A stretch of DNA of 64,000 nt. It comes from Foliamicus sp965115835 (lineage in GTDB: Bacteria; Pseudomonadota; Gammaproteobacteria; Steroidobacterales; Foliamicaceae). Below, piece after piece: positions 26,613 to 34,951 of this stretch. The DNA is taken from contig OZ220471.1 of assembly GCA_965115835.1 (NCBI GenBank), positions 1,922,001 through 1,986,000 of the forward strand. Reading direction: 5' to 3'. The notes beneath the pieces are model-generated. The model worked only from the letters and a program-made list of their open reading frames with translations, ran no database searches and was not told the DNA's origin. The first letter of the stretch is position 1, and every line of letters starts with the position of its first letter. Both the position numbers and the translations under genes were made by a program.

Positions 26613-27761
26613 ATGCGCCCGGGATTGAAATACGGCCTGCTGAGCGTGGCGGGCGTTGTCTTGCTGCTGGCCGCGGCGCGCTGGCTCGCCGGCAAGGACG
26701 ACGCAATCGAAGTGCGCGTGGCCGAAGTCTCGCGCGGCGAAATCCGCAAGACCGTTCTCAACACGCGGGCGGGCACGGTGGACGCCTGCCGGCGGGCAAG
26801 GATGTCGCCTGCCTCTGCAGGACAGATTGCCAATCTTCCCGTGACGGAGGGAGACGCTGTCAGCAAGGGGCAGGTGCTGCTGGAAATCTGGAACGAGGAC
26901 CTGAAATCGGAAATCGAGCTGTCGGAGCGCAACCTGGTGGCCGAGAGATCCCGCGCGGCGGAAAGCTGCGCCCGGGCCAATCTGGCGGCGCGAGAGGCGG
27001 CACGACTGGCCAGACTGCACGAGGACAAGCTGGTGTCGGAGGAGGAGCGCGAACGCGCCGAAGCCGAAGCCGAAGCGCGCGCCGCCTCCTGCAAGGCCGC
27101 CCGGGATTCGGCGAGCGCCGCCGAGGCCCGGGTGGAAGTCAATCGTGCGCGGCTGGAGCGCACCTTCCTGCGGGCGCCGTTCGACGGCGTGGTCGCGGAG
27201 ATCAACGGCGAGCTGGGCGAATTCGTTACCCCGTCTCCGGTGGGCGTGGCTACGCTTCCGACAGTGGACGTGATCGACAACAGCTGCCTGTACATCACGG
27301 CGCCCATCGACGAAGTGGACGCGCCCCTGGTGAAGGCGGGACAGCAGGCGCGAATCGTGCTCGACGCGTTTCCCGACCGGTTCTTCCCCGGCGAGGTTCG
27401 CCGGGTGGCGCCGTATGTGCTGGACCGCGAGAAACAGGCGCGCACCGTCGAAATCGAAGCGGAGATCAGCAATCCGCAGCAATACGGGCTGATACCGGGA
27501 TACAGTGCGGATGTGGAGGTGATCGTGGACGCCCGCCCGGATGCGCTGCGCGTGCCGACCGAGGCGGTAGTGGAGAACGAGCGCATCCTGGTGCTCGATA
27601 GCGCCGCAGGCCTGATCGAGGAGCGCAAGGTCTCGGTGGGCTTGAGCAACTGGGAGTTCACCGAAATCACATCGGGCGCGGGAGCGGGCGAGAAAGTGGT
27701 CCTGAGTCTCGACCGGGCGGGCGTGGAACCCGGCGCCCGGGCGATAGCCATGGCCGACTGA
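26613..27761 (+). CDS. HlyD/MacA-type periplasmic adaptor protein
   Basis: A 382-residue membrane-fusion protein of a tripartite efflux pump. It has an N-terminal membrane anchor (YGLLSVAGVVLLLAAARWLA), a first lipoyl half (ITNLPV-like segment GQIANLPVTEGDAVSKGQVL), a long charged alpha-hairpin (about residues 100-190), a second lipoyl half (LRAPFDGVVAEINGELGEFV) and the beta-barrel. The ATG at 26613 is chosen because the anchor follows at once; in-frame codons upstream run into the divergent radical SAM gene. It is followed by an ABC ATPase of the MacB/LolD class. Confidence 0.88.
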   Translation: MRPGLKYGLLSVAGVVLLLAAARWLAGKDDAIEVRVAEVSRGEIRKTVLNTRAGTVDACRRARMSPASAGQIANLPVTEGDAVSKGQVLLEIWNEDLKSEIELSERNLVAERSRAAESCARANLAAREAARLARLHEDKLVSEEERERAEAEAEARAASCKAARDSASAAEARVEVNRARLERTFLRAPFDGVVAEINGELGEFVTPSPVGVATLPTVDVIDNSCLYITAPIDEVDAPLVKAGQQARIVLDAFPDRFFPGEVRRVAPYVLDREKQARTVEIEAEISNPQQYGLIPGYSADVEVIVDARPDALRVPTEAVVENERILVLDSAAGLIEERKVSVGLSNWEFTEITSGAGAGEKVVLSLDRAGVEPGARAIAMAD

Positions 27762-27796
27762 GCCCGCGGCTCCATGCGTTTCAGGAGCTTCGGCTC

Positions 27797-28471
<675 letters not shown>

Positions 28472-28699
28472 CCCGCCTTCCGCAACCTTATTCTTCCAAA
28501 AACAGCATCATGCAGGCGGCTTTTGCGGTTGGGGCGACGAGCCATGCCCGAGACCCCGCCTTGCAAGCCGCATGGCGCCCCAGGCCGGACGGGCGACCGG
28601 GCAAGCGCCGTCTTCGCACGCCATGGATGTTCTCTTGTTCATGGAGCTAATGTAGCATTGCCAGGGTGATGAGTTTGCGGTCGCCACGCGCTTAGCCCG

Positions 28700-28936
28700 A
28701 TGCGCTTGCACATTGATTATTTCGCGATCCTGCGCGAGCGCGCGGGTCGGGATCGCGAAACCCTCCGCACCGATGCCTCGACGCCGGGCGAGCTGTATCG
28801 GGAGCTCGCCAGACGCCACGATTTACCTCCGCAAAAAGGGCTCAGGGTGGCCGTGAACGACGAGTTCCGGGGGTGGGACTGGACGCTGTCCGATGGCGAC
28901 CGCGTGGTGTTTATTCCGCCGGTGGCGGGAGGATGA
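28700..28936 (+). CDS. moaD: Molybdopterin synthase small subunit MoaD
   Basis: A 78-residue ubiquitin-like sulfur carrier. It ends in the obligatory Gly-Gly (FIPPVAGG), which is thiocarboxylated and donates sulfur to precursor Z. The beta-grasp elements MRLHIDYFAILRERAG and LRVAVNDEF are clear. It overlaps moaE by four bases (ATGA), so the two subunits are co-translated. The other moa genes are not in the window. Confidence 0.92.
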   Translation: MRLHIDYFAILRERAGRDRETLRTDASTPGELYRELARRHDLPPQKGLRVAVNDEFRGWDWTLSDGDRVVFIPPVAGG

Positions 28937-29364
28937 GCGATTTCCGCATCAGCCAGGGCGTCATCGATCCCGCCGCGGAGTTCGCCACGCTGGAAGACGC
29001 CGGCTGCGGCGCTGCCGTGTCATTTTGCGGGCGTGTGCGCAATCACAACGAGGGGCGCGCGGTGATTCGTCTGGAATACGAGTGCTACAAGGAACTGGCG
29101 GTCAGCGAAGGAGCGCGGATTCTCGCTGAAGCCCGGGAGAAATTCGGAGCAAGCCGAGTGCGCTGCGTGCATCGCACCGGCAACCTCGCCATAGGCGAGC
29201 CTGCGGTCTGGGTGGGAGTGGCGGCAGCGCATCGCAACGAGGCCTTCTCGGCGGCGAAATACGTGATCGACGAGGTGAAAAAGCGCGTGCCGGTGTGGAA
29301 GCGCGAGCACTATCCGGAGGGGCCGGCCGAGTGGATCAATGCGGCGGCGGCCGAATCCCGGTGA
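28933..29364 (+). CDS. moaE: Molybdopterin synthase catalytic subunit MoaE
   Basis: A 143-residue subunit that converts precursor Z to molybdopterin together with MoaD. Conserved pieces are CGAAVSFCGRVRNHNEG, LEYECYKELA, VRCVHRTGNLAIGEPAVWVG and the catalytic lysine region VKKRVPVWKREHY. The start ATG at 28933 overlaps the moaD stop. Its own stop overlaps a GTG start for the next gene (GTGA), extending the translational chain. Confidence 0.95.
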   Translation: MSDFRISQGVIDPAAEFATLEDAGCGAAVSFCGRVRNHNEGRAVIRLEYECYKELAVSEGARILAEAREKFGASRVRCVHRTGNLAIGEPAVWVGVAAAHRNEAFSAAKYVIDEVKKRVPVWKREHYPEGPAEWINAAAAESR

Positions 29365-30230
29365 GTAGCCGGCGCTCCTGGTTGTTCGTGCCCGGCGACA
29401 GCGAGCGCAAGCTCGCCAGGGGGCCTTCCACCGGCGCGGATGTGTTGATTCTCGATGCGGAGGATTCCGTCAGCCCCGCCCGCAAGCCGGTGGCCCGCAA
29501 GATGATCCGCGAATACCTGGAATCGGCCGAACGAGGCGGCGCTCCCCTGTGGGTGCGGATCAATGGCCTGCACACCCCGTACTGGGAAGAGGATCTGGCT
29601 GCGGCCCTGTCGGGCGGCGCCGAGGGCATCGTGCTTCCCAAGGTGCGGTCGCCTGCCGATGTGTTTGCGCTGGCCGAGTGGATCGACCGCCACGAGGCAG
29701 ACATGCAGGATGCGCCAGCGCAGATTCTCGCATTGGCTGGCGAAACGGCGCGGGGCCTGATGGCGCTGCACGAATATCGCCCCGGTCTCCCGCGGCTGGC
29801 GGCCTTGAGCTGGGGGTCCGAGGACCTGGGCACGGATGTGGGCGCCATGCGCCGCCGCCGCGCCGACGGAAGCCTGCTGCCGCTGTACGAGATCGCCCGC
29901 GCCCTGACCCTCGCGGCGGCCACCGTGGCCGAGGTGGACGCCATCGAGGCCGTGTACGCGGATTTCCGCAACCTTGAGGGATTTCGCCGGTTCGTGGAGG
30001 AAGCGCTGGAAATGGGCTACGCAGGCGGTGCGGCCATTCATCCGGATCAGGTAGCCATCCTCAACGAAGCGTTCACGCCCAGCGAGGCGCAACTGGCCGA
30101 GGCGCGGGAGATCGTGGCTGCCTTCGAGCAGTCCGGCGAGACCGGCGTGATGTCGATTGGCGGGCGGATGGTGGATCAGCCGCACCTTGCGCAGGCCCGC
30201 AAGCTGCTTCGCCGCTTCGGCCAGCGCTGA
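29361..30230 (+). CDS. HpcH/HpaI family CoA ester lyase (CitE-like)
   Basis: A 289-residue TIM-barrel lyase related to the citrate lyase beta subunit and malyl- or citramalyl-CoA lyases. It begins with SRRSWLFVPGDSERKLARGP and shows the acidic motif DVLILDAEDSVSPARK, GIVLPKV, LAALSWGSEDLGTDVGA and AIHPDQVAILNEAF, all typical. The GTG at 29361 overlaps the moaE stop and gives the canonical N-terminus. Which CoA thioester is cleaved cannot be told from the sequence. It ends 37 bases before the convergent end of dsbA; an inverted repeat (GCCCTG/CAGGGC at 30237-30255) may terminate both. Confidence 0.88.
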   Translation: MSSRRSWLFVPGDSERKLARGPSTGADVLILDAEDSVSPARKPVARKMIREYLESAERGGAPLWVRINGLHTPYWEEDLAAALSGGAEGIVLPKVRSPADVFALAEWIDRHEADMQDAPAQILALAGETARGLMALHEYRPGLPRLAALSWGSEDLGTDVGAMRRRRADGSLLPLYEIARALTLAAATVAEVDAIEAVYADFRNLEGFRRFVEEALEMGYAGGAAIHPDQVAILNEAFTPSEAQLAEAREIVAAFEQSGETGVMSIGGRMVDQPHLAQARKLLRRFGQR

Positions 30231-30267
30231 CGGCCAGCCCTGAGCGAGACAGGGCCGGAGGCGCGGA

Positions 30268-30930
30268 TCAGCGCTCGGAGAGCTCGCGCTGAATGAGCTC
30301 GTCGACGATTTCCAGAAGTTCGGGCATCTCGCGATTCTGGACGCTGCGAACCACGTATTTGCCGTTCACCACCAGCGCCGGCACCGCCAGTATCCGGTAG
30401 CGGCGCATCAGGTCCTTGATCCGCCTGAGGTTCGTTTCGAGTCCGAATGAGCGGTACGCGTTGCGATAGTCCTCTGCGGCGACTCCGTAGCGTTTCGCGA
30501 AACGCTCCTGTTCGGCCAGCGTCAGCAGCTGGCGCTGTTCGGTGTGGATGGCGCGGAAAATGTCCCGGTGCGCAGCGTCCAGTTGGCCCAGCGCCTGCAA
30601 GGCGAGAAACAGCCGCGCATGCGTTTCCATGGAGGTGTCCCACACCGCCGGTATGTGAATGAAGTTCACTTCGTCCGGCAGCTTCTTGCGCCACTCCTCG
30701 ATATACGCATCCAGCCGATAACAAAACAGACAGCCGTACCAAAGGAACTCCGCCACCTCGATCTTATCCGGAGGGCTGGAAGTACCCTGCGCCGGGAAGA
30801 GCCGGTCGTAATCCACGCCCTCGGTGAATTTCCACTGGGGCGTATCCTGCGCCTGATCCTGCGCTTGCACGGATGCGGCCGCCACCGCCAGAACGGCGAA
30901 CAGCGCCAGCAGATGGAGTCGCTTCTTCAT
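30268..30930 (-). CDS. dsbA: DsbA-type thiol:disulfide interchange protein, CLFC active site
   Basis: A 220-residue periplasmic oxidoreductase. A clear signal peptide (MKKRLHLLALFAVLAVAAAS) supports the start at 30930; an ATG at 30951, exactly at the MITE boundary, would add seven residues. The redox motif is CLFC (residues 67-70 in EFLWYGCLFCYRL) instead of the CPHC of Escherichia coli DsbA, and the cis-proline loop is ILAVPALVVNGKYVV. The changed dipeptide should alter the redox potential. Neither start has a strong ribosome site, and the upstream region has been replaced by a MITE. Confidence 0.88.
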   Translation of the reverse strand: MKKRLHLLALFAVLAVAAASVQAQDQAQDTPQWKFTEGVDYDRLFPAQGTSSPPDKIEVAEFLWYGCLFCYRLDAYIEEWRKKLPDEVNFIHIPAVWDTSMETHARLFLALQALGQLDAAHRDIFRAIHTEQRQLLTLAEQERFAKRYGVAAEDYRNAYRSFGLETNLRRIKDLMRRYRILAVPALVVNGKYVVRSVQNREMPELLEIVDELIQRELSER

Positions 30931-30951
30931 GTCGAGTTCGTTTTTTCGCAT

Positions 30952-31072
30952 CAGCAATTCCCGCCAAGCGTGACAATGCTCGAAAATCAGCTCCGGTCCA
31001 ACGCCTGAATGGTCACAAGCCTGGGTATTCGGCCCCAAACGAAAGACTCTGCATCGTTAGCGGGAATTGCTG
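30952..31072. mobile_element. 121-bp MITE, copy 1, at the 5' end of dsbA
   Basis: The element has terminal inverted repeats CAGCAATTCCCGC, an internal sequence almost identical to the copy at 56236-56356, and a 9-base flanking duplication TTTTCGCAT at 30943-30951 and 31073-31081. Its ends match those of the IS4-like element at 43049-44671, so that transposase probably moves it. It encodes nothing by itself, but one strand is open and runs into the dsbA frame. It separates dsbA from its original upstream sequence. Confidence 0.9.
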
Positions 31073-31132
31073 TTTTCGCATAGTGTACCCGCCTGCCCGG
31101 AGAAAACCATCGCGAGCCGGCATTGAGGAGCC

Positions 31133-31759
31133 ATGAATGCAGCTTTCCTGACTTCGGCGGCCAGCTGGCGGCAATACCCCGCGGACGAAGGCGCGGAAGT
31201 GGCGTTTGCCGGACGATCGAACGCCGGCAAGTCCAGCACCATCAACGCCGTGCTGAACCGCCGGGGACTGGCCCGAGCCAGCAAGACGCCAGGGCGCACC
31301 CAGATGCTGCAATTCTTTTCCGTGGGAGACAACCGGCGGGTCGTCGATCTGCCAGGCTACGGTTACTCTGCGGCGCCCCTGCGCGTGCGCGAGCGCTGGG
31401 AAGTCATGATGGACGACTACTTCCGGCGCAGGCAATCGCTGCGCGGCGTGTTCGTGGTGATCGACGGACGCCGGGGGTTGGGGCCACTCGACCGGCAGAT
31501 GCTCAAGGTCTGCGCAATGGCCGGCGCGCCCGTCAGGGTGCTGATGAACAAATGCGACCGGCTCAAACGGGGCGCACTGATTGAGGCCCTGCGCAATACC
31601 GAACGCCTGCTGGACGGAGCCGGCGAGGCGCAAGCCTTCTCCGCCCTGCGCGCGGTGGGAATCCAACAGGCCCGCAGCGCGCTGGACGCCTGGCTCGACT
31701 GCGGCCTCCCTCGCCCGGAATCCCGCAATCCGGCGAGTGGGCCCGGATCGATCACATGA
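31133..31759 (+). CDS. engB: Ribosome biogenesis GTP-binding protein EngB/YsxC
   Basis: A 208-residue essential GTPase needed for 50S subunit assembly. It has G1 (GRSNAGKSSTINAVL), the switch region ASKTPGRTQMLQFF, G3 (VDLPGYGYS) and G4 (LMNKCDRL). The ATG at 31133 follows GAGGAG. Length is close to the family norm (about 200), with a short Pro/Ser-rich tail. It is divergent from dsbA, with the MITE in between. Its stop overlaps the ATG of a small open frame. Confidence 0.94.
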   Translation: MNAAFLTSAASWRQYPADEGAEVAFAGRSNAGKSSTINAVLNRRGLARASKTPGRTQMLQFFSVGDNRRVVDLPGYGYSAAPLRVRERWEVMMDDYFRRRQSLRGVFVVIDGRRGLGPLDRQMLKVCAMAGAPVRVLMNKCDRLKRGALIEALRNTERLLDGAGEAQAFSALRAVGIQQARSALDAWLDCGLPRPESRNPASGPGSIT

Positions 31760-31953
31760 CCGTCGCGCGCGATGGAAATACGCTCAAGCAGTTCAAGGCT
31801 ACCTGCCCCGTGAGCAAGCAACTGGTCGCGTGGGTGTACTCCCGGGCCACCGCGAACGGCTTCACCAACTGCCCCTGGTCGCTGGCGTTCGACGACACCT
31901 GCGCCGAAACAATCATCTGGTTCGCTCCGTCCACCGCCAACTGCGCGTTGTAG
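31756..31953 (+). CDS. Hypothetical small protein overlapping engB
   Basis: A 65-codon frame that starts by a four-base ATGA overlap with the engB stop. The product has four cysteines and several Trp residues (LVAWVYSRATANGFTNCPWS) and no membrane segment. I do not recognise it. The overlap is the main argument for its being real; it could also be chance. Confidence 0.35.
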   Translation: MTVARDGNTLKQFKATCPVSKQLVAWVYSRATANGFTNCPWSLAFDDTCAETIIWFAPSTANCAL

Positions 31954-32542
31954 CACTGCTGTTACCCTTCCGCAGAAGTCTTGATGATCCGGCTCTCCGG
32001 ATCCGTGTTGTATCCTGCGCCTTCTCCCCGGGTTCCCCATACGCCCGCTTGTAGCACTTTACGGGTACTCGGGTTTGCAACATCGACGGGCCAGGGGGTT
32101 TCGGCTCGATGGAACCGCGCACAAGAGCAATAGACCCCATTGGACCGGTCCCATCGGGTCCATTGGATCGCTTTGCTCAGTGCGCTGATCTGGAAGGCGC
32201 CCTTTCCGCCACGGTTGCGAGATGTGTCTGCTGAAGCAGCGAAACCTGTCAACGCTGCTGGAAGCAGCATGAGCGCAGTTTTATACGGTCTGCAGTATGG
32301 TTGTTGTCCCCACAAGGCAGTCCGCGCCCAACTGCACTGACCGTTTCCGAGGCTACGGGAAGTACTCGTTGATGATGCTTGATAGTCCTCCAACCCCTCA
32401 AACTTCGACGCCTCCGGAAAGACCGGTGCGTTTCACCGCCATGATCTCGTCGATGCGGATGGCAATGCGCCGCGCTTTCGGACCGTCAGCTGCCCGGAAC
32501 GGTCGGAACCCTATGAAGCGGGCCAGTCATAACCGTAGAAGC
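31954..32542. other. Gene-poor stretch, 589 bases
   Basis: No convincing gene is present. On the minus strand at about 32410-32520 a frame ends IAIRIDEIMAVKRTGLSGG with a stop, which looks like the tail of a decayed protein, and another open frame at 31962-32393 is rich in Trp, Ser and Arg without a recognisable domain. The base composition is less GC-rich than the flanks. This marks the left edge of the accessory region. Confidence 0.4.
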
Positions 32543-33082
32543 TCAGCATTTGGCCGTCGGCGGCAAATCGAGAGCGAATTGCGGGTCTTCGGGTCGCTTG
32601 GGAAGAGCATGGCTCGGAATGACTTCAAGCCCGAGCGGTTCTCCCAGCTTGGCTATATCGCCATCGTCCGAATAGACGGTCGTTTCGCCTCGGGTAAGGG
32701 CAATTGCAATGATCTGCCGATCAAATTTGAGCTTGGCACGGGTTGCGTCGGTCCCCGCGCGCAGGTCGCCTGCGGCCATGGCATCGTGGGTCATCGCCGC
32801 AAGTTCGACTGCGGCCCGCTCGTCGAACGGCTCGATACGGAAACAACGGTTACTGTTCAAGAGCTTCAGATGCGCCGGTACCGCATCGCCGGCGTGCACC
32901 AAGACCTCACTAAGCGCGGGCGTCGGTATCACAATGGCCTCGCGCCGCTTTTCCAGAGCTTCCACCAGGAATTCGACGCGCGCGCCCACATCGGCAATGG
33001 GGGCGCGCGTTTCGGGATCAAGCGGGGGTTTGGCATCGGGTTCGAGAAACAGCAAAAGCGCCGTGGCGTCGAAGACCGCCAT
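32543..33082 (-). CDS. PIN-domain protein (VapC-like)
   Basis: A 179-residue protein with PIN-nuclease features: an N-terminal strand with Asp (MAVFDATALLLFLEP), a Glu in the second helix (PTPALSEVLVHAG), an Asp in KFDRQIIAIALTRG, and a late acidic strand TTVYSDDGDIAKLGE. PIN proteins of this size are often RNase toxins. The start codon overlaps the upstream stop codon by one base (TAATG), so it is translated together with the larger protein at 33082-33822. That partner does not look like a usual small antitoxin. Confidence 0.72.
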   Translation of the reverse strand: MAVFDATALLLFLEPDAKPPLDPETRAPIADVGARVEFLVEALEKRREAIVIPTPALSEVLVHAGDAVPAHLKLLNSNRCFRIEPFDERAAVELAAMTHDAMAAGDLRAGTDATRAKLKFDRQIIAIALTRGETTVYSDDGDIAKLGEPLGLEVIPSHALPKRPEDPQFALDLPPTAKC

Positions 33083-33822
33083 TAACGCTCTCCATCCTGT
33101 CCGCGCAGTCGTCGAAGTTCCGTCCAGGGGTCTTCGACAGCTTTCCAGCCGTTACCTTCCACTCCACGCAGCCGTTCGACGACTTCACCGAGAGGCGCGT
33201 CGTCGAGCTGCTTGAATTCCCTGATAGTGAAGCGCTTCATCCACCACTGGCCGTCGGCATCGCGCTCCCACCGCCCCTCTCCCTGAACGCGCAGGGTCGG
33301 ACCGTAAAGATACGGTCCAAGGCGCTTGGCCATGTCACGATTGGCGTTGCAAATATGGATCGTCTCGCCGTCCTGAAAATGCACGGGCACGGTATCGTCC
33401 CGCCCGCCGACCCGGATTAACTGACCGTCGAGCACACCCGCCTGATTGAAGCCGCCGGAGGCAGGCAGTGGCCGTTGCTCGCAGCCGGGAAACCGGACCA
33501 CTTCGCCGCCGCCATCGTGCAAGCTGCCCGTCGTCTCGTCATCGGCCAGACATCGGTTCAACGCGCGAAAAGCCTTCAGCGCATCGCCGGGAGCGCTGCC
33601 GTCCGCGAGCGAGCCTATCCGGCTCCGGACTTCTGGCTCGGCCTCGCGTTCGACGCGCTGTACCAGCACCGCGCTTCCGCCCTCAATACGCAGGAAATGC
33701 ACCTGTTCGGCCCGACCAAGAAGCCGTGCCAGATTGGCCATATACTCTGCCAAGCGCACCATGGGGAGTGTCTCGGGACTATAGGCATTGATGACAAATC
33801 GGTATTCGTTGCCGCCTTCCAT
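33082..33822 (-). CDS. Unrecognised protein co-translated with the PIN protein
   Basis: A 246-residue soluble protein. I do not recognise the family. The N-terminal part (about 1-75) is a mixed alpha/beta region beginning YRFVINAYSPETLPMVRLAE; the middle contains GGRDDTVPVHFQDGETIHIC; the C-terminal part has WERDADGQWWMKRFTIREF, which looks like a beta-barrel or Sm-like module. The ATG at 33822 is preceded by a near-perfect AGGAGGT; the ATG at 33840 lies before that site. It is the first gene of a two-gene operon with the PIN protein, and could be its antidote, adaptor or target-recognition partner. It may be a family without a published function. Confidence 0.65.
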   Translation of the reverse strand: MEGGNEYRFVINAYSPETLPMVRLAEYMANLARLLGRAEQVHFLRIEGGSAVLVQRVEREAEPEVRSRIGSLADGSAPGDALKAFRALNRCLADDETTGSLHDGGGEVVRFPGCEQRPLPASGGFNQAGVLDGQLIRVGGRDDTVPVHFQDGETIHICNANRDMAKRLGPYLYGPTLRVQGEGRWERDADGQWWMKRFTIREFKQLDDAPLGEVVERLRGVEGNGWKAVEDPWTELRRLRGQDGER

Positions 33823-34135
33823 CGCCTTACCTCCTCGCATAAGCAGTCAGTCACCAGCCTGTCTGCGACTATAATAGACAACTGCAAACCAGCGCCAAGC
33901 GCCTCTCCCGGCGCGGTCATCCGCCGGGTGCGTCTGGCGGCGCTGGAGACCGCGGTACCTGACCTGCCCCGTCTTTCCCCCGCCCGAACCGAAAAATCTG
34001 CGCCTTGGGCATAATTTGATTTCCCAAAAAATCAAGGGCTTGATGAACACTTAAGCTGACAAGGCATATACGTGCCCGCGATTAAGGGTCGCGCACGGCT
34101 CCAAGGATATCTAGATATAGGGATAGGTACGTACG

Positions 34136-34453
34136 TTAAGTGTCCGGACGTTCGTTTTCACCTTCAACGTCTGTACCGTAGCCAGACTCGATCAATTTCG
34201 CTTTGGCAAACTCCACATTGATCTCGGGATCGTCTGCACAACGCTGGGCCTGCGCCAACAATTCCTGTCGCACCGAGTCCTCGTGTGCCGCATCAAACTT
34301 GCAAGCCCGCATGGCGTTGATACAACCTACCAAGTCCTCGTGCGGAAGCATGCCTGCGCCTCCGTCCGGGAACATGTGCGTTATCCAGCCGTTGCGGATA
34401 ACAATTCGATGCGTCTTGCCCTCGTTTTCGCAAACCAAGCGGTCAGCTGGCAT
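34136..34453 (-). CDS. Hypothetical protein
   Basis: A 105-residue soluble acidic protein beginning MPADRLVCENEGKTHRIVIR. No domain is recognised. The ATG at 34453 has AAGG about ten bases upstream. A better ribosome site (CAGGAGACCCCCA) stands before another ATG at 34485 in a different frame, so a frameshift near the 5' end is possible. It lies in an AT-richer accessory stretch beside a transposase remnant. The roughly 310 bases between this gene and the PIN operon hold no gene. Confidence 0.42.
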   Translation of the reverse strand: MPADRLVCENEGKTHRIVIRNGWITHMFPDGGAGMLPHEDLVGCINAMRACKFDAAHEDSVRQELLAQAQRCADDPEINVEFAKAKLIESGYGTDVEGENERPDT

Positions 34454-34571
34454 AGGCACTGGGCCTTCGTATTGTGATCTGTCATTGGGGGTCTCCTGTA
34501 TTGGATGGGAAGGGATAGAAGGGATAAAAACGGAAAGGTATCTTGTTGTGGTCGCTTCGCGCCCGGATACT

Positions 34572-34834
34572 TCATTCGATCAGCGACTGCTGTTTTTCTG
34601 CGACCGGCTTGAACTTCTCGATCGCTTGGACGATCTCTTTGAGGTTTCCCTGAACCCATTCGTGCCGGTTCGGGAAGACCACAAACGCCTCGACAGCCCG
34701 ATGCGCAAATCCGTCTCGCGCAGCAGCAGACCCCCTGCGTTCGAGGTCATCGGACCGCCGTCGAATCGACCGACTATCTAACGTCGACCGGAGGGCTGAA
34801 ACGAAAGGGATTTCGGGGTACACTGTGTGGCCAT
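34572..34834 (-). pseudogene. IS1380-like transposase N-terminal remnant joined to a foreign tail
   Basis: From an ATG at 34834 with an AGGAGG site the frame reads 18 codons, meets a TAG at 34780-34778, then continues IVGRFDGGPMTSNAGGLLL and RETDLRIGLSRRL. This resembles the conserved start of IS1380 transposases (RFDGG...GGLLLLRE). After about 34682 the similarity ends. In another frame the remaining bases encode VVFPNRHEWVQGNLKEIVQ and a tail ending QQSLIE, which looks like the C-terminus of an unrelated protein. The locus is a decayed junction. Confidence 0.6.
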
Positions 34835-34951
34835 TGGGGCCTCCTGTATAGGTCATCTAACACACTGATTATTATACAGTTCAAGGCCCCATCTCTCCCA
34901 TTCGGTGAAATATGCGGTATAGTGATTAGCCGAGGCGCCAAGGAAAAAGCC

